From Pseudomonas sp. MM211 (GTDB lineage Bacteria > Pseudomonadota > Gammaproteobacteria > Pseudomonadales > Pseudomonadaceae): DNA of 64,000 nucleotides. Within the stretch, counting starts at the first letter, position 1. Each line of letters begins with the position of its first letter. A model generated the notes under the pieces. It ran no database searches and was not told the origin of the DNA. It was given only the letters and a program-made list of their open reading frames with translations. Shown piece by piece: positions 9,048-15,911 of this stretch. The position numbers were made by a program, and so were the translations under genes. Location of the stretch: assembly GCF_020386635.1 (NCBI RefSeq), contig NZ_CP081942.1, positions 124,001-188,000 of the forward strand. Direction: 5' to 3'.

Positions 9048-10699
9048 TCATATTCCGCAGGGTTTGATATTCTGTCCTTGATTTCCATAAGCATATCGAT
9101 ATTGCAAATATCTCCATACGATCTCACGACTTGCTCAAAAGGCATGTTCGTTCTGGCGATTGTCTCACTGATTTTTCGATGGTAGGCATCAACAGTACTG
9201 TCCCCAAATACTGCTAGAGAAATTTCAGCTACGTTAGCGCCTAAGGTCTGTAGATATGGGCGGCTTATTGAGGCGCCTAATTCTTTTCGCTCCAGAATAT
9301 GCACACAATGATTTGGAACTTCACGAACAACGTAAGCAGAGTGCGTGGCAATAATCGCCACTGACGAAGTGCGTTCCAGAATCCTATATAAGAGCATCAT
9401 GTAATCACTTACAAGGTTCGGGTGTAGGTAAGTTTCGGGCTCATCAATTAACAGCAATGTGCCCTCGCCTGCAAGAGTGAGAAAATGAAGTGCAAAGTGA
9501 AACATACTACGTTGCCCACTGCTTAAGTCGATTACTCGCATCGAATCGGTGTTTAAAAAACTAGGCTCGCGACTCGTATCAATGGTGCCTAAAATGTCCA
9601 GCGAACGTTGCTCACCAGACATCTGGTTAATGAAGACCCAACTATTGCCATCATTATCTTTCACACAACAGTAGTCAGGGCAAAATCCAGTTACTGGAAT
9701 GGCGAGCGAGTGCATTGGCATAATTCTGGATAGTGCGTCATTAAAAATTGCACTTTTTTCCCACGCAAGCTCTCCATCCTTGACTCTTAGCAATGTTACT
9801 AGCAAATAAGAGAGGTTCTGGTGAAACTCTTTACCTTCTTTCTTCGCGGTAGTATTAAATGCGTGGTACTCAAAGCTTCCAGCACTACTGAAGCGCGGTA
9901 AAGAAGAAGAAGGATCAGAGAAATAGGAGACGACACGATTAAACCTGAAACCACTTTTGACACTCAATGTGGAGTCTTCGCGCGGCACTACCACTCTATT
10001 CTCTGAGTAGAGTATGGTCGGTGGGCCGCTTTGTGCGCTACTCGAAACTGAAGCTGCCTCAATGGCTAATCGTGCTAGCAGATTTGTTTTGCCGGTGCCG
10101 TTCACCCCTATGAGACAGTGCACCCTATCATCAAAATACTTATGATTCCGGTAGTTTATATCTAAACTTACAAAGTTAGCCGTACCTGGAAGTAACGTTG
10201 AAAAGCTAAAAGCTACCTTAGCGTCTCCAAGTGGGGGTTGGACATAGGTCCCAGCGTACCCGTTTATCAATGACAGGTAGGCATCTTCATAGCGGAGTAC
10301 TCCAAGCCGGAAAGGCTCGGTTTGTATTACATGTTCGTAAGCATTAACCCCCAAATAACGATCATGAGACACTTCGTGCAAAGCGTTAAGCAAATACGAC
10401 AAGGCTTCGGGAGGCAGCTTACCCCCTAGATTTTTGTATTGATACGGACTGGCCAACAAACTTACAAAAAATATCAACTCACCTTCAGGCGCATATGAAA
10501 GATAGCTATATAATTTTTGATCTTTAGTATTCAGTGGCAACAAGAATAGGCTGAGAAAAATTTTCTCGCCTCTGTAATTAAAGCTTGCTGAGGCGTGGTA
10601 GTTATAACCGAAGTCATTCCAGTAAGGCTTTGTATAGCTTATATCTATCCTGTCGCCGAAGCCTTCGCAGGATCCATCAAGTTTGATTGTCCATGCCAT
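9044..10699 (-). CDS. AAA/ABC-type ATPase with long N-terminal region (PtuA-like)
   Basis: 551 aa. The core has Walker A GVNGTGKT (198-205), an ABC-like signature LSSGQR (392-397), Walker B LLLIDEPE (415-422) and a switch histidine in ATHS (451-454). These are the elements of SMC/RecF/OLD-like ATPases used in defence. No TOPRIM domain follows Walker B, so it is not an OLD or GajA protein. About 180 residues rich in aromatics and beta strands precede Walker A, whereas PtuA proteins usually have Walker A near the N-terminus. This makes it a divergent member or a separate family. It is first in the operon and overlaps the HNH gene. No clear ribosome site stands before the ATG at 10699. The codons are more AT-rich than those of the core genes. 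Confidence 0.8.
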   Translation of the reverse strand: MAWTIKLDGSCEGFGDRIDISYTKPYWNDFGYNYHASASFNYRGEKIFLSLFLLPLNTKDQKLYSYLSYAPEGELIFFVSLLASPYQYKNLGGKLPPEALSYLLNALHEVSHDRYLGVNAYEHVIQTEPFRLGVLRYEDAYLSLINGYAGTYVQPPLGDAKVAFSFSTLLPGTANFVSLDINYRNHKYFDDRVHCLIGVNGTGKTNLLARLAIEAASVSSSAQSGPPTILYSENRVVVPREDSTLSVKSGFRFNRVVSYFSDPSSSLPRFSSAGSFEYHAFNTTAKKEGKEFHQNLSYLLVTLLRVKDGELAWEKSAIFNDALSRIMPMHSLAIPVTGFCPDYCCVKDNDGNSWVFINQMSGEQRSLDILGTIDTSREPSFLNTDSMRVIDLSSGQRSMFHFALHFLTLAGEGTLLLIDEPETYLHPNLVSDYMMLLYRILERTSSVAIIATHSAYVVREVPNHCVHILERKELGASISRPYLQTLGANVAEISLAVFGDSTVDAYHRKISETIARTNMPFEQVVRSYGDICNIDMLMEIKDRISNPAEYD

Positions 10700-10953
10700 T
10701 CCCTACTCCTTGTCTTGCCATACAAAATATTTGGCCGCCTCAATAATAGCATTTTGCAGCCATTGACTACACTTGATGTAGGAAATGGTCTGAGAGGTGA
10801 GCAGCCAGAAAAATGGGAGTGTTCATGGATTACTCACAAAATATGGGCACTTTCTGCCTAGCCCCATGCAGAGCGGCGCCCTTGTAGTTTATCGCCAAGT
10901 TATGGTTCGCAAGAGCCGGGCAGGCCGGCTCACCAAGGTCTGCTTTAACATAT

Positions 10954-11241
10954 TTATGAAAGAGATAGCCCAGAGTGATCTCTATTCCTATAAGAACATA
11001 TTCGCTGATGGACACGGCTCAGGAAGCCCACCTCGAAGGCACGCCTGTCGATGGCTCGCGGCAGCAAATCACGCTCGGCGATCATCACGGCCCAGAGCCA
11101 TCCGCCGCATGGGCTGTCGAGCCAGGATTGAGCCAGTTTTACGCCCCTGTTGAATGACTCCCTGCAATCTGCCGCCCAAGTGATCTCCGCACCGGGTTGG
11201 TCATCGTGAGAGGGCAGATACACCACGACACCCTTGCTCAT
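10954..11241 (-). CDS. Small protein of integrative elements, unknown function
   Basis: 95 aa from MSKGVVVYLPSHDD. It is rich in Trp and charged residues, has no transmembrane segment and shows no motif I know. Its ATG overlaps the stop of the gene upstream by 4 nt, so both are one operon. Such pairs are carried next to integrase and replication genes in Pseudomonas elements, in my recollection. The C-terminal 15 residues may be a read-on after damage. Function unknown. Confidence 0.6.
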   Translation of the reverse strand: MSKGVVVYLPSHDDQPGAEITWAADCRESFNRGVKLAQSWLDSPCGGWLWAVMIAERDLLPRAIDRRAFEVGFLSRVHQRICSYRNRDHSGLSLS

Positions 11242-11507
11242 ACGGCACCTCCTCGGACTTCGGAGAGTGCGCGGCGATACAGCACCACCATCTCATCGAG
11301 CAGATCCAGCGCAGAGTAGGCCGCGATACGCACACGCATGTGATCAAGTGGCATACCCTCAGGCTCAGCCAGTTGATCAAGCAGATGGCTAAGCATGACT
11401 GCTCGCGTCTCAGCAGCGGCTTCAGAGGGTAGCGGTGAGCGTTCAGATTCATGCAGCGGACTGGGCCGCAGCGGAAAAGGTATTACACAGGGTTCGAGCT
11501 CAGCCAT
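11238..11507 (-). CDS. Small hypothetical protein, operon with the next gene
   Basis: 89 aa starting MAELEPCVIPF; GGAGGT stands 5 nt before the ATG at 11507, which decides the start over a longer frame from 11552. The second half (VMLSHLLDQLAEPEG...AYSALDLLDEMVVLYRRAL) is helical and amphipathic. There is no known motif. It overlaps the following gene by 4 nt. Probably an element accessory protein. Confidence 0.62.
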   Translation of the reverse strand: MAELEPCVIPFPLRPSPLHESERSPLPSEAAAETRAVMLSHLLDQLAEPEGMPLDHMRVRIAAYSALDLLDEMVVLYRRALSEVRGGAV

Positions 11508-11721
11508 GGCGCACCTCCAGATTGGAGGCGAACAGGAAGACCGAAAGCCCAAGGCGGAGCTCTTGGGTAAAAAGGGGGTAATGCATTTTCCTTATGCTCC
11601 TCAGACAGTTTAAGGAGCCGTCACCCGCCGTTGTCACGCGGGGATGGGTGGCGGACCGTGCAGGGGTGACAAACCGGCGTCCGAGGGAACCGGCCAGGCA
11701 AAAGCCTGCCCTACACGGCCC

Positions 11722-11775
11722 GCCATAGAAGTTAAACGACCGAATACATGACGTATTGGTCGTTTAAGCTATGGC
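11722..11775. repeat. Long three-part hairpin
   Basis: GCCATAG (11722-11728) pairs with CTATGGC (11769-11775), TTAAACGACC (11732-11741) with GGTCGTTTAA (11758-11767), and AATAC (11743-11747) with GTATT (11753-11757), leaving the loop ATGAC. Only a 3-versus-1 internal loop and one bulge break the stem. This is too long and AT-mixed for an ordinary terminator; it may be an origin or RNA structure. Confidence 0.8.
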
Positions 11776-11808
11776 GCTACCGCGCCTCGAACGATTCAGG
11801 TTGTCACA

Positions 11809-11836
11809 CCCGGTCGTGGGATTTACCACGACGGGG
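11809..11836. repeat. GC-rich hairpin
   Basis: CCCGGTCGTGG (11809-11819) pairs with CCACGACGGGG (11826-11836), one mismatch, around the loop GATTTA. It lies 33 bp after the long hairpin. No T tract follows. Confidence 0.7.
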
Positions 11837-11980
11837 GCAGTCTAGCCCGTGGGTTTTAGCGGGGCAACATACTGTGGCGTATGGAACTTACAGATCTGTG
11901 CTAATTGCGACCTCAGGCGCTTTCACGGACTTCAATCGGCACAGATGGCGAATGCAGACAGCGGGTGTCGTGCAGCTGGT

Positions 11981-12769
11981 TTAGCCGCAGCCTTGGGAAG
12001 TTTGAAGGGTTAGGGGACGCAACCTTGTATGCTCAGACGTCCTGATGGCGCGGCTAAAGGTCTTCTGGGCTATACGCTGAGCATCCTCGGGCGATATCCC
12101 GCCTTTGATCAGACGTTCCACATAGCCCTCTTCCGACAGTTCTTGCGCATATTGGGAATACATGTGGCGCCCTGTCCGTCGAATGACGGCTTTCAACCAG
12201 CGAGAAGGGGACTTAAGGATGGCCCCCTTGTCCAGTGCGGTTACCAGTTGGTTTGTAATCGCTTGCTGTTGATCAGCCGGAACTGAGCCGATCAGTAGGG
12301 CTATCTGCTGACTCTCCAGAGCACTCAACCGAGTGAATTTTGCCGTGCGCCCTACTGATGATTCATATGAAGGTTCATATGGTGGTTCTAGGGGTGACAT
12401 AGCTTTGTCACCCTCCCCCCGACATAGCTGTGTCACCCCGGGGGCGACACGGGTGTCACCCTCCCCCTCGCTGCATTTGGTTGAGGGTGACAATTTGTCG
12501 GGGTAGGTCAGCGCGAGTGTGTAGCCGTTAGAAACCTGCCGGCCACTGCCGTTGAATCGAGCGTCCTTCTTCAGCAGCCCCGCAGCTAGCAAGGTTTTGA
12601 TGGTGCGTTGAACCGTGCGCTCCGAAGTGCTGCACTTTGCTGCAATCGTCTTCATCTTCGGCCAGCAGTAGCCGTGATCATCTGCGTTATCAGCAAGCGC
12701 CATGAGAACTAGCTTCGGAACAGGCGGGAGCGGTTGCTCCCATGCCCAGTTCATGGCTTTGATGCTCAT
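11981..12769 (-). CDS. Helix-turn-helix protein, replication-initiator type
   Basis: 262 aa from MSIKAMNWAWEQ. The first 110 residues form a winged helix-turn-helix (LVLMALADNADDHGYCWPKMKTIAAKCSTSERTVQRTIKTLLAAGLL), as in phage O-like and plasmid replication proteins. A low-complexity acidic/Pro linker follows (about 120-160), then a helical C-terminus. The ATG at 12769 sits 5 nt after the stop of the preceding gene, so I rejected a longer frame that overlaps that gene. It is the second gene of the element operon that begins at 12993. It probably starts replication of the excised element or controls it; this is inference. Confidence 0.68.
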   Translation of the reverse strand: MSIKAMNWAWEQPLPPVPKLVLMALADNADDHGYCWPKMKTIAAKCSTSERTVQRTIKTLLAAGLLKKDARFNGSGRQVSNGYTLALTYPDKLSPSTKCSEGEGDTRVAPGVTQLCRGEGDKAMSPLEPPYEPSYESSVGRTAKFTRLSALESQQIALLIGSVPADQQQAITNQLVTALDKGAILKSPSRWLKAVIRRTGRHMYSQYAQELSEEGYVERLIKGGISPEDAQRIAQKTFSRAIRTSEHTRLRPLTLQTSQGCG

Positions 12770-12774
12770 AGCGA

Positions 12775-12993
12775 TCAGGCTTCTTCGATTACGCGAGCGA
12801 TTGCAGAGGTTTTGAAGTAGATCCGTCTGCCGATTTTGACCTTGCACGAACGCAGCTTCGCAGACATTTCGTTATCGCTGCTTAAGGAAATCCTCAATCC
12901 ATCCTTGCTACGGTGCAGTACCTCCGCCAACTGTTCGAGGGAAAGCAGTGGTGAGCCGCCGTAACGGTTCAGCAGGGTTTCTTCGACTGTCAT
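12775..12993 (-). CDS. Small DNA-binding protein, excisionase/AlpA-like
   Basis: 72 aa with a MerR/AlpA-like helix-turn-helix: LLSLEQLAEVLHRSKDGLRISL then KVKIGRRIYFKTSAIARVIEE, the wing and final helix. Proteins of this size beside tyrosine integrases usually serve as excisionase or as activator of element genes. It is divergent from the gene at 13119, and palindromic operators lie between them. It is followed at 5 nt by the replication-type gene. Specific role is inferred. Confidence 0.68.
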   Translation of the reverse strand: MTVEETLLNRYGGSPLLSLEQLAEVLHRSKDGLRISLSSDNEMSAKLRSCKVKIGRRIYFKTSAIARVIEEA

Positions 12994-13032
12994 CTTGCGA
13001 CTCCTTGTATGGCTTGCGATACACTTCGCTCA

Positions 13033-13093
13033 TTACGCAAAAAGGCGTAAGAGTCCTTAAAAAACACCTAATGTTCATATTTTGGACATTGGG
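13033..13093. promoter_or_regulatory. Two palindromic operators between divergent genes
   Basis: TTACGC-AAAAAG-GCGTAA (13033-13050) is a perfect palindrome. CCTAATGTTC-ATATTTT-GGACATTGGG (13067-13093) matches in 8 of 10 positions. Both lie between the AlpA-like gene (start 12993) and the regulator gene (start 13119), where a repressor controlling the element would bind. Confidence 0.6.
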
Positions 13094-13118
13094 TACTTTT
13101 TATGATCGAAGGCTTAAG

Positions 13119-13877
13119 ATGTCAAGCACGATTGAAGACCGCGTCATTTTGATCCTGAAGGAGCAAATGTCTCCGGCTGACCTAGAGAGCCTGAAGGGGC
13201 ACGAAGGGCCGTTTTCGGCGCTGCTCAGCCTATGGAGTCAGCCGCCTTACGCCGGTCGTGGCTTCTGGGAAAAGCTGTCTCAGCTCACAGGCATTCCGTC
13301 CGCGAGATGGCGCAGTGCGTTCTCGCGCAAGCAGAAACCGACCTCCGCCATGATCGAGTCGATAGCTCACTTATGGCCGAAATATGCGTTTTGGCTGGTC
13401 ACGGGCGTGACCGATGCAGCCAATGGTCATGTGGCGCCATTAACAGCGCTGACATTCCCTGAGTTTCTCCATGCGGAGCAACCTGGCGCCGATACGTATT
13501 TCAGTAAATCCATTGCTCTTGCAAAGCGTCTGTATGAAGAGGGTGAGATCGATCTGGAGAGCGACGATGCGCGTCTCGCTGCAGTGGAAAGGACGCTGCC
13601 TTTAGCGCACTGGGTAGGTAGCGATCTGGTTGACGTTGCTTATCAGTTGGCGGACAGCGATGAGTACCAGGAGTTCGTCAGCGCGTGGGAGCGCCGAGAG
13701 GAATCTCGTGCTGAGCACCTTGGCAGGGTGCTAGGCACTGATCGTCCGTGGGAGCGCCATCTGGAAGAGAGGAAATCTCTCGGCCTAAAGTCAGACCCTG
13801 TACACGGACAAGATCCTCGCGTTACACACCAGAGCAGCTGGGATCTTTTCTACAAACCAGACAGCGAAGATGCCTGA
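13119..13877 (+). CDS. Putative element repressor, helix-turn-helix protein
   Basis: 252 aa from MSSTIEDRVILILKEQ; I chose this ATG because it leaves the operator region free, although frames extend further upstream. Residues about 45-85 (FWEKLSQLTGIPSARWRSAFS then KQKPTSAMIESIA) look like a Cro/CI-type helix-turn-helix followed by PKYAFWLVTG. The rest is acidic and helical, without a LexA-like protease Ser/Lys pair that I can see. It is divergent from the excisionase-like gene. A regulator of integration or excision is the best guess. Confidence 0.65.
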   Translation: MSSTIEDRVILILKEQMSPADLESLKGHEGPFSALLSLWSQPPYAGRGFWEKLSQLTGIPSARWRSAFSRKQKPTSAMIESIAHLWPKYAFWLVTGVTDAANGHVAPLTALTFPEFLHAEQPGADTYFSKSIALAKRLYEEGEIDLESDDARLAAVERTLPLAHWVGSDLVDVAYQLADSDEYQEFVSAWERREESRAEHLGRVLGTDRPWERHLEERKSLGLKSDPVHGQDPRVTHQSSWDLFYKPDSEDA

Positions 13878-13952
13878 GGGCAGTGACCGAAGCTGGGTCA
13901 GTTAAAGCCCTCAGTGATCGGTGAAATACGTTTAGCGCTGCATGGCTGTGGA

Positions 13953-15047
13953 TCAGCTGTCAGCCTGTAGCTTACTGCGCCTAGTCGTTTTCCTCTCCAG
14001 CTTGTCCAGCTTGCCCACTAGGTCTTCAGCGCGCAGGTGCGTGTAGCGCTTGAGCATCTGCATCGACTTATGCCCGCTGATGGCCGAAACCTCCTGATCG
14101 GATAGGCCACCCTCGACCAGCCGGCTGACCGCTTCATGACGTAGATCGTGGAAGCGAAGGTCGGGCATTCCGAGTTTTTTCTTCAGCAGTCCCCAGGTTT
14201 TGGTGAAGGCATAAGGGCGACGTTTCTCGTCCTTCCCTGGCTCACCGAAGAACACTAGGTTGCAGTCTTTGGGGCGAACAGGGTTAGCCAAGGCGGCCTT
14301 GAATGTCTCGGTGGCTAGCTTGGTCAAAGGGACGGTGCGGGCGCTGTCGTTTTTCGTGTCTGCAAGGCGCACCACGCGCTTTTTCAGGTCTACCTGATGG
14401 CAATGTAGGCCCGTTATCTCCGACGATCGCATGCCCGTTTCCAGGGCGATTTGGACGATCCATCCCAGCATGGGATTGCTGTGACTGTTCACTGCAGCGA
14501 GCAAGCGCTTTTCTTCGTCTGCGGATAGCCTGCGGTCTCGGCCGTCTCCAGGGCTCGGCTTGCGGATATTCAGCACCGGGTTGAAGGTCAGGCCCAGTCC
14601 CCATTCTTGGATAGCTACCGTGAAAAGATGGCTCAGCAGTGCCAGCTCAAGCCGCACGGTATTGTTGCTGGTAGGGAGGCCGCGCTTGCTGAGTGTGCCG
14701 AGCCTTGTATCGCGGTATTTGGCAATGACTTCGGCTGACAGAGCGGCCAGGGAATACTTGCCCAAGTGCTGGATCAGTTGCTTTGCCTTGGTAGCTTCGG
14801 CTTTTCGAGTGGTGGGCTTCTTGCTGGGGGTCACCTCAGAGAGGTAGCGCTCTAGCGCTTTTTCCAGCGTCATGCGCTCGGAGCCGCTGCGCTGGATGTA
14901 CACGCCACGCACCATTTCGTCTTCGGTGCGGCGTGCCCAGTCTTCGGCGTCGCGCTTGGTGCGGAAGGTTTTTGCGTTGGTCGGCCAGCCCGTTTTGCGG
15001 ACTACGGCTTTCCATGTGCCGGAAGGGGTTTTGACGATTGTTGCCAT
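13953..15047 (-). CDS. int: Tyrosine recombinase (integrase) of the island
   Basis: 364 aa. Residues 1-50 are an arm-type DNA-binding domain (TFRTKRDAEDWARR). Residues 60-165 are the SAM-like core-binding domain. The catalytic domain has the full set: Arg207 (TGMRSSE), Lys232 (ADTKNDS), His300 and Arg303 (HDLRH), His326 (SGHKS) and Tyr335 (LKRYTH). It lies 129 bp from the 3' end of tRNA-Ile2 and points away from it, the common layout of tRNA-targeted islands. It would insert and excise the element to its left by recombination within the tRNA 3' end. GGAG stands about 10 nt ahead of the ATG. No break is visible, so it is probably functional. Confidence 0.92.
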   Translation of the reverse strand: MATIVKTPSGTWKAVVRKTGWPTNAKTFRTKRDAEDWARRTEDEMVRGVYIQRSGSERMTLEKALERYLSEVTPSKKPTTRKAEATKAKQLIQHLGKYSLAALSAEVIAKYRDTRLGTLSKRGLPTSNNTVRLELALLSHLFTVAIQEWGLGLTFNPVLNIRKPSPGDGRDRRLSADEEKRLLAAVNSHSNPMLGWIVQIALETGMRSSEITGLHCHQVDLKKRVVRLADTKNDSARTVPLTKLATETFKAALANPVRPKDCNLVFFGEPGKDEKRRPYAFTKTWGLLKKKLGMPDLRFHDLRHEAVSRLVEGGLSDQEVSAISGHKSMQMLKRYTHLRAEDLVGKLDKLERKTTRRSKLQADS

Positions 15048-15147
15048 ATGAAAAGGACTCCAAAGGCAGACTGGCTTACCAGTACTGTACCGATTTTGTA
15101 CCTTTTGGCCATGGAGCCAATTGTGAGGTCACTACCCTAGAAAGCAT

Positions 15148-15170
15148 AAAGCCGCGCAATGCGCGGCTTT
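15148..15170 (-). terminator. Terminator of tRNA-Ile2
   Basis: AAAGCCGCGC - AAT - GCGCGGCTTT lies 6 nt beyond the 3' end of the tRNA gene. The T tract is short in both directions. Confidence 0.75.
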
Positions 15171-15175
15171 GAAGG

Positions 15176-15252
15176 TGGTGGGCCCACACGGACTCGAACC
15201 GTGGACCAAAGGATTATGAGTCCTCTGCTCTAACCAACTGAGCTATAGGCCC
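15176..15252 (-). tRNA. ileX: tRNA-Ile2 (anticodon CAU)
   Basis: A 77-nt cloverleaf on the reverse strand with encoded CCA. Acceptor GGGCCTA/TGGGCCC, anticodon loop CTCATAA, T arm CACGG-TTCGAGT-CCGTG. The anticodon arm and the variable loop TTGGTC resemble E. coli ileX, not elongator tRNA-Met, so CAU is expected to be changed to lysidine-AU and to read AUA. Annotation programs often call it Met. Its 3' part is the probable attachment site of the island. Confidence 0.9.
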
Positions 15253-15442
15253 TCAGAGGCCGGCGGATTATACCGATGCACCTAGCCGAGCGCCAATCCG
15301 ATGCGCTGCGTGCCTGGAAACATCGCCATGACACTGTGCAGCGTCTCCAATCCCGAGAAAAATACCGAGACGACTACAGGAGCGTGCTCCGCGCGCCCTG
15401 AAGAAATACGATGCGTCTAAGCGCAGCCTGAGGGTCACTTTT

Positions 15443-15505
15443 TGAGTCGAATAGATTCATTATTCGGCTCACTAATTGAGCCGAATAGGGTGGCTAATCG
15501 GCTCA
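15443..15505. repeat. Doublet of 29-bp palindromes, best copy
   Basis: Unit 1 (15443-15471): TGAGTCGAATAG, ATTCA, TTATTCGGCTCA. Unit 2 (15477-15505): TGAGCCGAATAG, GGTGG, CTAATCGGCTCA. The units start 34 bp apart. Arms are inverted copies; the 5-bp centres differ. The doublet at 841-902 has the same spacing within one base. Confidence 0.85.
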
Positions 15506-15609
15506 CAGACTAGTAATGCCATGAATGACACCTTCTGATGCCTGGGAGATTTCCTTGGCACAGCCGCCATCGTGCCACGGCCTAGCGACAGTCGTAGTGC
15601 CCGCTACAC

Positions 15610-15640
15610 AAGCCTCGCACTGCGAGGCTTTCGTGTTTTT
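15610..15640 (+). terminator. Hairpin with T tract, no gene before it
   Basis: AAGCCTCGCA - C - TGCGAGGCTT followed by TCGTGTTTTT. It has the form of a rho-independent terminator on the forward strand, but no forward gene ends within 1.7 kb upstream. It may be left from a deleted gene. Confidence 0.6.
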
Positions 15641-15911
15641 ACACGGTCAATAAATCCGTTTCTACTGCGCAATTACGTCCACATAGTGTCCACACCACGG
15701 TGGCTCGAGCGCGTTTGATCCGTGTGCTGATTTGATCCATGAGCCGAAAGGTTGCGCCCCGCAGAAGGCGCCACGAAGCAGCCTGATCGTTCATAATCCC
15801 GTTACCGCTCTCTATCATTGGCAAGCTAGCGTATTCATCCAGCGCCCTTACGCTGCCAATGGCGCAAGCCGATACACGCTCAACACCGCCTCAGCCAGGT
15901 CTGCAAATTTG

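Larger units (their letters stand above)
11508..11980. other. Non-coding stretch dense in hairpins
   Basis: No gene fits here. Besides the two long hairpins listed separately there is CAGGC-AAAA-GCCTG near 11695-11708 and several GC-rich short repeats. Its position between the replication-type gene and the small operon would suit a replication or transfer origin, or an antisense/regulatory RNA. Which of these is not decided by the sequence. Confidence 0.5.
15253..15911. other. Intergenic stretch beyond the tRNA with repeats
   Basis: No gene. It holds a well-preserved palindrome doublet (15443-15505) and a strong hairpin with T-rich tail (15610-15640). The sequence after that, with the short repeated word GTCCACA near 15675-15695, may be the scar of a lost insertion. 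Confidence 0.45.

Noticed and set aside
9044..10699. Assignment of the ATPase as OLD/GajA (Gabija)
   Set aside because: No TOPRIM domain after Walker B and the partner is HNH, not a UvrD-like helicase.
12769..12847. Longer start for the helix-turn-helix protein at 12847
   Set aside because: The extra 26 residues overlap the preceding gene in another frame and do not look like the family; the ATG at 12769 follows the upstream stop.
1..14000. CRISPR array
   Set aside because: No regular direct repeats with unique spacers anywhere in the island; the palindromes are too few and irregular.
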